Position numbers and translations under genes: made by a program
Source of the DNA: Symsagittifera roscoffensis
Taxonomy: Eukaryota; Xenacoelomorpha; Acoela; Convolutidae
DNA: 64,000 nucleotides
NCBI RefSeq assembly: GCF_963678635.1
Contig: NC_087063.1
Span: forward strand, 33,726,682 to 33,790,681
Direction of reading: 5' to 3'
The notes under the pieces: model-generated
Seen by the model: only the letters and a program-made list of their open reading frames with translations
The model's database searches: none
What the model was told of the DNA's origin: nothing
Shown: piece by piece, positions 21,401 through 33,000 of the stretch
Position numbering within the stretch: the first letter of the stretch is position 1
How the letters are laid out: each line of letters begins with the position of its first letter

Positions 21401-22737
21401 GTTCTGAGTAGCTTTAGCTGAAAACATTGAACCACCATGTTGGAAAAAAATATAAATTTCCGGCAACCGGAATCGCAAAAAATCTGGTATTTTATCGTTT
21501 TCTGAGAGAAACTCAAGTCTATGAAAACAGTTTTTTAGTTTAAGATAGCGTTCAAGATAATCTAGCTTTAGTTTTCACAAAAAGATATTTTTTAGCATCT
21601 ATCGTAAAATTGGTGAGGGGTTTGAGTTCAATAAGTTGCACACCATGCGGAACGAAACTCACGAGCCGAAAAGCAAAGAACAAACAACTCTTAAGATTTT
21701 GATGAAGTAGCATCTGCTTGATCCCTCTTCTTCCGTTTCACTAGTGCCTTGCTCCTTGTTTGTGAGGGTCTGTTCTTGGCTGATCTTTTCCGTCCTGGTA
21801 GATATCTGTGGTTCTCCAGTACTAGTCTTAGCGACTTCAAATCCACGGCACTAACTTGGTGATGCTCCGAACACTCCCTCATCAACTCGGGCTCGTGTTT
21901 TCACGCCCTCTTCGAAAAAAGGTAATTGGTCACGGAAATGATTAAAATGCCCGTTCGTCTCAGCGCTTCCTCGAAGTCGGGCAGGCCTTTTCTCCTCCAA
22001 TATGCCATCGCCATGATTTTCGCACTTCTCGTCAGGTTGAGGGTAATTTCGACACTACCGGGTCGATAGTTGCTTAGTCTCTGGCTGCTAATTGAATTGT
22101 CGAAGATGTCGTGCTACACCAGAACGTCTTTTCTTGAATGCAGGAGGCCCTTGTCTAGAGAAGTTGCAAGTTCTCCTCCCTTTTGTTTGTATTTGGATTG
22201 ACATATTGTCCGCGAATAGTCGTCTGTATTGTTTAATAGACCCTTCTTTCTTCCGATTCCAGATCATTGACGTTTTGGTGTAGCAAACTAGCGGCTACAA
22301 TGTAAGCCATTCTGGCTCTGACAGAAAGACGCGAAAAGTAAAGGAATAAAAATTTCGATGTAAAAATTGTATTTTGAAACTCTGTATATATCTTTGTACA
22401 ATTTTGTCAAAAAAGAAGACAAATTAGAATAATTCTGTACCATTTTTTCTTCACATTTGGGATAGAAAAAACGTCAGAGTACCCGAGGTTACAAATAGGA
22501 GTCGTTCATCATATAATTTTTTGCAGCTGAACTCTGTATATATACAGGGATTGCAGCTAAACTCTGTATATATCTTTGTACAACTTTTTCAAAAAAGAAG
22601 ACAAATTAGAATAATTTTGTACCATTTTTTCTTCACATTTGGGCTAGAAAAAACGTCAGTTCCCGAGGTTACAAATAGGAGTCGTTCATCATATAAATTT
22701 TTAAAATCTTTGAATTTTTCTTGATATTGTAGTGATA
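18433..22737 (-). mobile_element. Penelope-like element copy B2
   Basis: Close copy of B1. Endonuclease reading 18957-19229 (VIYKISY, TYVGQM, LSTDEH). Motif B at 19812-20072 (IGASLAITLTNLW). YEEN at 19717-19728. The motif A duplication is at 20132-20530, N-terminal blocks at 21020-21600, the basic segment at 21691-21885 and the leader to 22737. The PHD remnant reads CFIWFHQKF where B1 has CFICFHQKF; the Trp-Phe-His form is closer to a PHD consensus. Stops and frameshifts make it inactive. Confidence 0.7.
18484..18530 (-). ncRNA. Hammerhead-like core at the B2 3' end (decayed)
   Basis: Same sequence as the B1 core: CAGATGA, GTAA-loop hairpin, AAAAACATGCGTA, ATTTAAAC on the minus strand. Both core boxes carry one change. 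Confidence 0.3.
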
Positions 22738-24925
22738 GTGTTGATCTTCGGCCTCTCCCTGCAAATATACAAAGCCTCTAGAGTCAGTAGCTTATGAGTG
22801 TTGGCTGTTTGGTCTATAATCTCTGACTTCAGCGCAGCAGTACCGTCTAACAAGTGTTGCCATACTGGGGAATCCCCTTTGCAGCGTTCATCGACCCTCG
22901 TGGCTAAATGTCGGACTGTCTGGTCAATATAGGTGGAGTTACATTCACTACATGTAAGCTTGTACACAACTTTGGATCTCAGTTCACCAGCAAAGGAAGT
23001 TTTGAGGGATGGCAAGCATGTTTTCAATTTTCTTGTTGTAGAAATTATTTGTGCCCCGGATATTAGCCGAACCTTTGCAGCTAACAGTTGAGATGGATTG
23101 CCTCGATATTGCATTGTAAGAAGGGGGCTGAGTGTTTCAACCATTTATCATTTCTCGGTTCTGATGCCTTCACCTCTAAATTTTTCTTTCCCTCAATGAT
23201 CATGTTAAGAGTTCCAAACACTACCTTGTCCGACCAACTTTTCGGATATTGATTTTCAATCCATTGCTTCCGATTTTTTTCCAATACCTGGTCAAAGTCT
23301 TTCCATGTTGATTAAAACCCTATGAACCGTCCCTTCAATAACGTTTCTTTTGTACTGCAAATGTGCGCAGCCTCAGAAAATTAGAATGGTGCCGGTATCA
23401 GTGTGTTTTCGGTACAAACCACATGTGACTTTTTTTCCTGAATCCACGTTGACATTTAATTCCGAAAAGGACAAATTACCGTCACTATCAAGTTCTTCTA
23501 TGGTGAACTGCAAGTTTGGATGCAACTTATTGGCAGCCTCGAGAACTATCCCAGGATTGCCCTTGACCCTTCTAACTAGGTCGTCCACATATCTTAGAAA
23601 AACTTTAACACCAATCACAGTCCGATCTGTTTCCTGTTGTTTTTTGCAAGTCATGCAATACCATACTGTTTCAGCGATTTCTGCGTATTTGAATTCAGAT
23701 ATGTCACCACACCCTAAGTGGTACCAATTCAAACAAGCTTCGCATTCTACCCCTTTTGCCCGATATGTCAACTTTTTCTGACATCTAGGGCACACGTCCT
23801 TGTTACCCTCATTTATCTTTAATGCAGGTTCGTACACTTTGGGCCACAAATTGGCCAATATTACTGCAAGGGAGGCGCCCATTGCTAAACCGTTTTTTGG
23901 TTCATATCACAAATCATTGCATTCAAAGTGTACCTTACTCACTGCCAAATTCAGTAGTTTTTTCATAGTCGTGCGAGATGTTTCCGGAGGGTTGATTTGC
24001 TCATAAAATCTCCTCAGGGCTATTTCAATCGCTTTCTTGAGCGGGACATTAGTGTACAAACTCTTTACATCAGGGGAGTTTATACTCTCCTCAGAGTCCA
24101 ATTCAGTTTTCTCCAAGATCTCCCAGGCCATTTGAGTGTTCGTTTCTATGTTTTCCCACTCAATTTCATCAAAGTACTTTTCCAATGTTTTATTTAGGTT
24201 GTCATATAAGCTATCAGTTAAAGAAATGACGGGACGAAATGGTGTGCCTTGTTTGTATACTTTTTCTAATCCATACAGCCTAGCCAGCTGCGCTCCCGTT
24301 GATCTCAACCTAGTATACAGCGCTTCGTTCATCTCGTCCTTCTCTTTCATGGCGAGTGATTCTTTGTTTATGTTCTTTTCAATTTTCATAATCACGCTGT
24401 GTGTCAGATTCTTCCTCTCACTAAATTGTTCTGCCTGTAATAAATCTTTCAGTTTTTTCTCATATGTCTCCTTTCTCATTACACAAAAACTCCCCCCTTA
24501 TCAAACGGCACTGCCAGACGACCGTTGTCCATCAATACTTTCTGGATTTTTCAACAACTTTGTCAGAGGGTCTGTTTCACATTCTTAGCACATGTCTTTG
24601 CAGCTGCTTCAATCTCACATAATTTTTCTCTGGGTATTCTATTCAACTTCAGTTCAGACAAAAACAAAAAACTATCAATGTCAGCAAGGAAGTGCATTTT
24701 ATTGAATTAGTTTCGTACCGGATGTTTTGGCCCAAAACTTAAGACTTCCCGCACCCAAAGCGGCACAATCCCTTCATCTAAAATTCTAATTGACCTTTCA
24801 TCCAAGTTTTTTTATGGTCTATCCTGTCTTTCCATAAAATTTTCAAGCTTTCTCTTGTGTCGGCTTATCAGGCTATTGACACTACACCTTGCTTGCCGGC
24901 TCAGATAGATTTTTACCGAACCCCC
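22738..24925 (-). pseudogene. Penelope-like element copy A8
   Basis: Minus strand from 24925. N-terminal blocks include a kept linker with SELKLNRIPREKLCEIEAAA (24610-24660). RT fingers are open for 190 codons (23907-24479) with motif A SPDVKSLYT. Motif B, the complete PHD finger (23646-23792) and YVDD (here YVDDLV) are open together in 23373-23882. Thumb at 23081-23340. The endonuclease (22738-23144) carries the YID change and ends in the junction with B2. Only a few breaks separate these readings, so it is the least damaged palm in the window. Confidence 0.75.
23373..23882 (-). pseudogene. A8 RT palm: motif B, PHD finger and YVDD in one frame
   Basis: 169 codons in one frame. GLAMGAS is at the start, CPRC to VWYCMTC forms a full C4HC3 PHD finger (residues 31-79), and FLRYVDDLVRRVKG follows with the catalytic Asp pair. 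This is the clearest direct evidence that the finger is translated within the RT. A short deletion removes the KKEVPKLTVL stretch seen in other copies between motif B and the finger. Confidence 0.75.
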
Positions 24926-26048
24926 TCGGATCTCAGTTCACCAGCAAAGGAAGTTTTGAGGGATGGCAAGCATGTTTTCATTTTTCTTGTTGTAAAAATT
25001 ATTTGTGCCGCGGATATTAGCCGAACCTTTGCAGCTAACAGTTGAGATGGATTGCCTCGATATTGCATTGTAAGAAGGGGGCTGAGTCTTTCAACCATTT
25101 ATCATTTCTCGGTTCTGATGCCTTCACCTCTAATTTTTTCTTTCCCTCAATGATCATGTTAAGAGTTCCAAACACTACCCTGTCCGACCAACTTTTCGGA
25201 TATTGATTTTCAATCCATTGCTTCCGATTTTTTCCAATGCCTGTTCAAAGTCTTTCCATGTTGATGAAAACCCTATGAACCGTCCCTTCAATAACGTTTC
25301 TTTTGTACTGCAAAGGTGCGCAGCCTCTGAAAATTAGAATGGTGCCGGTATCAGTGTGTTTTTGGTACAATTCACATGTGACTTTTTTTCCTGAATCCAC
25401 GTTGACATTTAATTCCAAAAAGGACAAATTACCGTCACTATCAAGTTCTTCTATGGTGAACTGCAAGTTTGGATGCAACTTATTGGCAGCCTCGAGAACT
25501 ATCCCAGGATGGCCCTTGACCCTTCTAACTATGTCGTCCACATATCTTAGAAAAACTTTAACACCAATCACAGTCCGATCTGTTTCCTGTTGTTTTTTGC
25601 AAGTCATGCAATACCATACTGTTTCAGCGATTTCTGCGTATTTGAATTGAGATATGTTACCACACCCTAAGTGGTACCAATTCAAACAAGCTTCGCATTC
25701 TACCCCTTTTGCCCGATATGTCAACTTTTTTTGACATCTACGGCACACGTCCTTGTTACCCTAATTTAGCACATGTCTATGCAGCTGCTTCAATCTCACA
25801 TAGTTAGTTTCGTACCAACTTCATTGAATTAGTTTCGTACCGGATGTTTTGGCCCAAAACTTAAGACTTGCCGCACCCAAAGCGGCAAAATCCCTTCATC
25901 TAAAATTCTAATTGACCTTTCATCCAAGTTTTTTTAATGGTCTATCCTGTCTTTCCAAAAAATTTTCAAGCTTTCTCTTGTGTCGGCTTATCAGGTTATT
26001 GACACTACACCTTGCTTGCCGGTTCAGATAGATTTTTACCGAACCCCC
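24926..26048 (-). pseudogene. Penelope-like element copy A9 (fingers deleted)
   Basis: The reading 25245-25748 (167 residues) holds the PHD finger (25599-25745, with CRRC), intact YVDD (25533-25544) and the rest of the palm. Upstream of the finger the sequence jumps near 25765 straight to the N-terminal part, removing motifs 1 to B. The endonuclease stub at 24926-25098 (SFAGELRSEGVR) ends at the shared junction. Confidence 0.7.
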
Positions 26049-27240
26049 TCGGATCTCAGTTCAAGAGCAAAGAAAGTTTCGATGGATGCCAAACTTGTGT
26101 TTATTTTTCTTGTTATAAATTTTTTTTGTGCCTCGGATATTTGCCGAATCTTTGCAGCTAACAGTTGAGATGGATTAGCTCGGTATTGCATTATAAAAAG
26201 GAGGGGGGTGAGCATTTCAAGGATTTATCATTTCTCGGTTCTGATGCCGTCAACTCAAAATTTTTTCCCCTCAATGATCTTGTTAAAAGCTTCAAACACT
26301 ACCCTGTCCGACCAGTTTTCGGATATTGATTTTCAATCCATTGTTTCAGATTTTTTTTCAATGACCGGTCAAAAATCTCCCATTTTGAGGTACTTCTAAA
26401 ATCCCTAAGGACCGTCCCTTCATCAACGTTTCTTTTGTATTGCAAAAATGCGCAGCCGCTAAAATTTAAAATGGTGCAGGTATCAGTGGGTTTTCGCTAC
26501 CACCCTTATGTGACCTCTTCTCCTGAGTCCACGTTGACATTTAAATCCAAAAATGCCAAATTACCATTACTATCAAGTTCTTATATGGCGAACTGCAAGT
26601 TTGGACGCAAATTCTTGGCAGCCTCGAGGACTACCCCAGGATTGCCCTTGACAGTTTCAACTATGTTTTCCACATAACTTAGAAAACTCTAAAACCATTC
26701 TGAGTCCGATCTGCTTCTTGTGGTTTTTTTTTGCAATTCATGCAAAACCATACTGTTTCAGGGATGTTTGCGTATTTGGATTCCGATATGATATCACACC
26801 CTAAGTGGTACCAATTCAAACAAGTATCGCTTTCTCCCACTTTAGTTCGATATGTCACCTTTTCCTGAGATCCATGGCAGAATTCCTTGTTATCCTCATT
26901 TAGCACAATCAATTTTGGAAATTCTTTCATTAATGCAGGTTTGTATTCTTTGAGCATCAAGTTGGCCCCCAATGAGAGGCTCCCATTGCTAAACCGTCTT
27001 TTTGTACATACCACAAACCATTGCCTTTAAAGTGTGCCGTACTCTCTGCCAAACTTATTAGTTTTTTTGATAGTTTTGCGAGATATTTACGGAGGATTGA
27101 TTTGCTCATAGAACCTCCTCGGGGCTATTTTAACAGCTTTCTTGAGCGGGTCATTAGTGTATAAACTCTTTGCATCAAGGGGTATTGTACTCTCATCAAA
27201 GTCCAAATTCTGTTTTCTCCAAGATCTCCCTGGCCACTCA
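26049..27240 (-). pseudogene. Diverged PLE copy A10 (A')
   Basis: First half (26049-26725) is nearly identical to A5 of unit II. The second half (26725-27240) matches A7. YVEN lies at 26665-26676 and the worn PHD finger is in 26679-27014. This patchwork is what unequal recombination between tandem copies would give. Confidence 0.7.
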
Positions 27241-30200
27241 ACATTTTTTAACGTATAATCAGACCGACAAAACTATCATGGAGGGACTTGAGAGTTTAAA
27301 TTACGCATTTTTTTGATCATTACTGCGTCATCTGTTTTAAAATATTAAAATTTTTTTGAAATGGTCATCGATCATAAAAATATTCTAAGACAAGGTCTCT
27401 ACAAAGTTTTAACAATTCAACCAATCAGAACTTCGCAAATTTGAAATTCGCGCAAAGTTGCCTCATCTTACTTCATCAGACTTATGTTTCTGAGACAACA
27501 GTTTTTTTAATTGAGTCAAAACCAAGTTTTAATTTTCAATTTGTCTTATTTTCCAATTTCGAGACATGTGGTTTTTTTATTTTGAAATTTATATACTTAT
27601 GCATCAGCCAAAAAATTGTTTTTGGAACGATAACTTATGGGTCAGTTCCCTGCTCCTGAACTCATTGCGCGTGTTTAGTTCTGGTCTCTTCTTCCAGATA
27701 AGACTTGTTTCTAAAGTCAGTAGCTTGATGTTGGTGTTAGCGTGGTTTGTAAACTCCCATGACATTCCTGCGCTCGTGCCCTCATTTTCACACCGTCTTT
27801 GATGTTGTCCTACGGGCGAGTCTTCATTCCGGTCTTCGTCAGTACTAGTGGTTAGATATCGAACTATTTGACCAACATAGGTGGAATTACATCCACAACA
27901 TGAAATCTTGTATTGACTTTTGCTTTTAAATGACGTGAAAAAGAAGATTTCAATGATAGTAGGCCGGTTTTCTCTTTTCTGGCGTTGAAAACAATTGGTG
28001 CCCTGATTATATTTCTCACCTTATTTGAAAATGTCAATTTTTGATTGCCTCAGCACTGCACCATCATCAAGGTTGCGGTGTCTGTATTATCAATATACCT
28101 TGATGTATGGCTCATGTTGACTTTCCATTAGATTAGTCTGTTAAGGGTCCTTGGGAATGTCTTATCTGTCCAAAGATTCTGGGTATTGGTTGTCAAGCTA
28201 ATGTTTTCTAGTTATCTTCATGTCCTCATCGAACTTATTCCAAAATGAACTGCTTCTGAAAATTCGATGAGCTGCGCCATCTATCATGTTAATCTTCTAA
28301 TGGACTGAAGCTCAGCTCCTAAAATTGAGAATTGTCCCTGCATCAGTTGGTTTTTGATACCATCAAGGCTTGCCTTTCTAAGTGTGGCAAACTTACCGTT
28401 AATGTCAGGAAAGGCTAAGTTTTTTTTTCTGGTTAGCCTTTCCTATAGTAGACTGCTGATTAGGATGTAATTGATTTGCAGCGTTTAACAATTCTTCTGG
28501 ATCTCCTTTCACAGTTCTCACGATATTTTCCTCGTACCTTAGAAAGAGTCTTATTTCACCTTTGTGTTGGCTTCTTTCTTTCATTTCACAGCATGCCGAG
28601 CAACACCAAACGGTACAAGTTATCTTTGTATAATCAGTTTCTTGAAGCTTACTAAATTTTTGATGGAACCAAATGAAACAATTTTCTTACTCAACGCCTT
28701 TCTGCTCCTGCTCATGAAATTTTCTGAGTGCAATGTCGATAGCGTCTCTGAATGGAAGATTAGATCGTGAGACTTAAGTTTCTGAGACATTAATTATATC
28801 ACCTGATGAGAAACCATTAACATCTAGAGAATGTATGATGTCATCAGAGTCTAATTCAATCTTCTCAATAATCTCTCTTGTGCTTCTAGTGTGTTTATTT
28901 CTATGTTCGCTCCCTCATTTTAATCAAAATGTTCGGCCAGTGTTTTGTTCAAATTCTCATATTATTTTCCAGGCAGAGAGAGAACAGGGCCTAGTGGTAT
29001 GTCTTTCTTGTGTGCTTTTGAAAACGAGCCGGTTGACTATCTCTTGACCTCAGTGTATGGTTGTTCACTTAGATCACTGCTCTTTTTCACTCTCAACAGC
29101 TTCTAGTTAATGTTTTCCTCAATTTTTAACACCATCGAGTCATCAGTGTTAATCATTGCTGTAAGTTGGTCTGAATCTTAAAGTTCTAGCAGTTTGGCTT
29201 AATTTTATATTTTTTCATGATACAAAACTTAACCCCTTTATCGAATTGCACTATTAAAGATTGTTGTTTTTTGGGATTTTTTCTAGCAGATGGTAACTGT
29301 TTCACTCGCTTTATCTAGTCTTTTGCTGCGGATTCAATCTCACACAACGAATCCACTGTTACGATCTGGTTTTCCAGTTCGGACAAAAATGTCCACAACA
29401 GCCAAAAAATGAATTATTTTGATATTATCCCGAATCGGGTGTTTGTGTTCTAGGAATAAAACTTCTTGTATCGACCTTGTTTAATCAATCTCTCTAAAGC
29501 TAATACTGACCTGTCAAATTCTTTGCCTAACGGTCTATCTTGTTTTTCTGAAAGTTATTTGATTTTTTTCTGGGTTTCATTCACTGTGCTTGAATTTTTT
29601 CCTATCACACGTATAATGAAGCGCAAAACTGACGGCCAAGTTTTTTCATACCCCCCTTGCTGCACTACAAATTTTGCTTTCCTTAACTTGTCGCTTTGAG
29701 TCTTCTCGTCAATTCTAGCCTTATTTTTTGAGTTCTGAGTAACTTTAGCTGAAAACATTGAACCGCCTTCTTCGAAAAAAAAAATGTTTTCCGGCACTCG
29801 GAATCGCAAAAAGTCTGATATTTTATCGTTTTCTGAGAGAAACTCAAGTCTATGAAAACAATTATTTAGTTTAAAATACCGTTCAAGATAATCTAGCAAT
29901 AATTTTTACGAAAAAATAGTTTTTAGCCTCTGTCGTAAAAATGGTGGGGGTTTGAGTTCAATAATTCGCACACCACGCGGAACGATCCTCACGAGGCGCA
30001 AAGCAAAGAACAAACAACTCTTAAGATTTTGATGAAGTAGCATCTGCTTGATCCCTCTCCTTCCGTTTCACAAGTGCCTTTATCCTTGTTTGTGAGGGTC
30101 TTTACTTGGCTGATCTTATCCGTCCTGGTAGATACCTCTGGTTCTCCACTACTAGTCTTAGTGACTTCAAATCCACGGCACTATCTTGATGATACTCCGA

Positions 30201-30889
30201 ACACTCTATCATCAACTCGGGCTCGTGTTTTCACGTCCTCTTCGAAAAAAGGTTTTTGGTTAAGGGAATGACCAAAATGACCGTTCGTCTCAGCGCTTGC
30301 TCGATGTCGGGCAGGCCCTTTCTCCTCCATTGTGCCAATGAACGGCTTGTGCACTTCTCGTCTTTATATAATTAAGGGTAAATTCAACACTAGCGGGTCG
30401 ATAGTTGTTTAATTTCTGCCTGCTAATTGAATTGTTGAGGATGTCATGCTACATCGGAACGTCTTTTCTTGAATGCAGGAGGCCCTTGTCTAGAGAAGTT
30501 GCAAGTTCTCCTCCCCTTTAATTGTATTTGGATTGATTTAATGTCCGGGAATAGTCGTCTGTATTGTTGAATAGACCCTTCTTTCTTCCGATTCCAGATT
30601 CTTCACATTTTGGTGCAGCAAACAAGCGGCTACAATGTAAGCCATTCTGGCTCTGACAGAAAGACGCGAAAAATAAAGGAATTAAAATTTCAATTTAAAA
30701 AATTTATTTTGAAATTCTGTATATATCTTTGTATAATTGTTTCCAAAAAGAAGCCAAATTACAATAATTATGTACCATTTTTTTTCCTATTTGAGCTAGG
30801 AAAAAAATCAGAGTACCCGAGGTTACAAATAGGAGTCGTTCGTCATATATATTTTTAAAATCTTTGATTTTTTCTTGATATTGTAGTGA
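27241..30889 (-). mobile_element. Penelope-like element copy B3 (internally deleted)
   Basis: Aligns with B1 and B2. YEEN lies at 28525-28536. A deletion of about 455 bases near 28703 removes motif B and one unit of the motif A duplication. The endonuclease lies near 27650-28040, N-terminal blocks at 29460-29900 (NNCFHRLEFLSENDK, VNETQKKIK) and the leader at 30100-30889. It is more diverged from B1 than B2 is in the N-terminal part. Confidence 0.7.
27294..27340 (-). ncRNA. Hammerhead-like core at the B3 3' end (decayed)
   Basis: Minus strand: CAGATGACGCAGTAATG, then AAAAAAATGCGTA and ATTTAAAC. Further decayed than the B1 and B2 copies. Confidence 0.25.
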
Positions 30890-31269
30890 AAATGATAAAA
30901 ATGATATGATTAAGGTTGACGTGATTAAATTTAAACTCAATACGGGTTACATTTTCTCAATAAAAACACCCTACTCGAAACGAGAAGAATTATACTATTT
31001 TCAGGCAAATTTTTTCGCTATTCTTTAGTTTTTAAAACTATGAACAAAAACAATATATGAAAAAATGTATTGTATTACTAAAAACAAATTGCGTCAAAGT
31101 TTGTTCTGTCATTTATTGTGCCGAGTCGCAATCTGTATTGCCAGTGAGATTCTGTGTTGAAAAACTGCCGCTCGGGGTTTCTCACTACATATGCTGTTTC
31201 TTACAAAACTTGCACAATATTTTACGTACTGAGGGCGGCCGCGCCCTAAGTCTCAAAAACTAGGCGTTA
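30890..31269. other. Unique spacer, no gene seen
   Basis: AT-rich sequence between the PLE array and the next retroelement relic. A 68-codon plus-strand reading here has no recognisable feature. Confidence 0.4.
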
Positions 31270-33000
31270 CAAAAAGCCATAATCTTTTTAGTCTAAGCAA
31301 TTAAAAATTTTTGTGCTTTTCGGCTTCAGCAGCCGCCCTACGAGGTTACGAACCGACCTCGCACTAATCCTTCTGAGGGCTACGGAGTCTACCATCGCTA
31401 CATCTTACAAGAACGGCTTACCATCAAGCCGTGGAACGAGCGTGAAACCGTAGTTGGTCGCTTCTGAGTGGTCCTGTAGAGATGTCGTGGGCCTGAAAGA
31501 GGAAGATAATTTCTGCTTTACAAGGGCATACAGGTTTTAATACCGACGGAGTCTCCTTGCACTTTTTAGGTAAGAAAAGCCGTAGTTACCCTCTTTTGTA
31601 TCGTGATTTCTGCATACGTAATTAAGCCGTTCGAAAATTTTAGAGACTAATCGAAGTCCTATTGCCATTCTGACTTGTTGGGTCGATAGTTTTAGCCCTA
31701 GATTTTTGGACGGGTAAACGTTCAACCATTGGGAGTCAAATCTATCCTGCAACGTGTTTTCCTGAGCCATTTCAAATTGTCTAAAATCAAAAGACCGTTT
31801 AAGAGCATCATTAAAAGTTCCAGCCACATCCTCAACACTGAAAGTTTTGCTTAGGACATTTTTGCTCCTACTGCTGGGGCTAAGAAAGCGAGTGTAGCTG
31901 GTAGACACAGGAAGAAACACCTACCGCTGCTGGGAGATTTGCTTTTAAAAACTAGATTTCTTTCCTTCTCACATTAATCAACTTTCATAACGAGATTCTT
32001 AGTATTTTGTCGTAGTTCCAAAAAATTTTTGGCGAAAACACAATGGCTCATACGCAAAAACTATAAAGTTTTTGGTAGGCTAAAGCAATTTTGTTGAAGT
32101 TGAAAAACGTAATGGGAATTTACTTTGTCAATTACATTCAAAAATTTCTAAGCTACTCATTTTATTTTCAAGCTATTTTTTTCGACAAAGCTCGTTAACG
32201 GGAGATCCTTGTATAAAAACTGTTTCTTTGATTTAATTTTTTTTGGTTTTTTTCGGATTTGTATTAAGATTGAAGTACATTGTGCACTTGTGATCGGTCC
32301 CATAAAAAACGAAGGTTGCTTTTTCAGTGTTCAAGCTCATATGGTAAGTTTGTTCCGACTTCGGAATCTTTTGAATTTCCCGAGTACTACCTTCGAGTCG
32401 TCGGCTAATGTTCTATCATCTAAACGCCAGATGTTATTTTGGACTCTAGTTTAACTTAGATTACTGTAGGCGCAATGAGTGTACTTGTTCAATTCTGGAT
32501 GATTTGAAAAAAAAACATGAATCAGCCTTGTTTCTCTGTTTCGAGAGCTAAAACGTTCTTGAAACCAGGTTTTTTTTAAAAAAAGCGAATTTTGGGTTAC
32601 CAATGCGCTCAATTAGGTTTCTAAAAGGTTGTGCAGCTGTTTACGCTCACGTGTAATGCCGCATGCAACCTGCAGAATTCGCAAAAAAATTTGTTGCTCG
32701 GAGAGGGACTTGCTTCTAGCGCATACAGATGCGATAGGTCCTAACGTGCTTGCTACGGCGGTTGATCTCAACCTTCCGTAAATCTTTATGAGGGTGATAT
32801 GCTTTGCGCTGAAAAGGAAACATCTTATGGGTTCGGGCATTTTGCCAAATCCAAAAAAGTTTATCAGCCAATTCAGCGATTTCAAATTATTAAGTCCTGC
32901 ACTGCCATTTGACTTCCTAGCAAGATCTATAACAGTTTGGAGAACTATTTTATCAAGACGTGCTGCTGATCCATTCGGAGAAACGCTCTGTATAGTTTAA
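31270..33000 (-). pseudogene. Decayed LINE-like reverse transcriptase relic
   Basis: Three parts lie in the right order on the minus strand. 32600-33000 reads SPNGSAARLDKIVLQTVIDL, NWLINFFGFGKMPEPIRCFL and a finger block like the GGIRPIAVGNTLRR of this RT family (here GRLRSTAVASTLGPIAS). 32330-32455 reads IWRLDDRTLADDSKVVLG, matching motif C WYLDDGTL with Arg for Tyr. 31537-31920 is open for 127 codons (FSVEDVAGTFNDALKRSF, YGFSYLKSARRLRRY), and the frame after it gives LVPRLDGKPFL and DVAMVDSVA separated by a stop. I recognise the family from memory as invertebrate LINE-like RTs with this C-terminal domain. Large deletions and many stops make it dead. The fragment at 581-1036 may belong to a related family. 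Confidence 0.6.

Larger units (their letters stand above)
12394..22737 (-). repeat. Segmental tandem unit II (A4-A5-A6-A7-B2)
   Basis: Second unit, 10344 bases. It starts with the same endonuclease-end string as unit III and ends with the same B leader. It differs from unit I in having a better endonuclease in its first copy and an additional fused copy (A5/A6). Confidence 0.75.
22738..30889 (-). repeat. Segmental tandem unit III (A8-A9-A10-B3)
   Basis: Third unit, about 8152 bases, ending at TTGATATTGTAGTG (30876-30889), where the repeat array stops and unique sequence begins. It is shorter than units I and II through deletions in A9 and B3. Confidence 0.75.
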
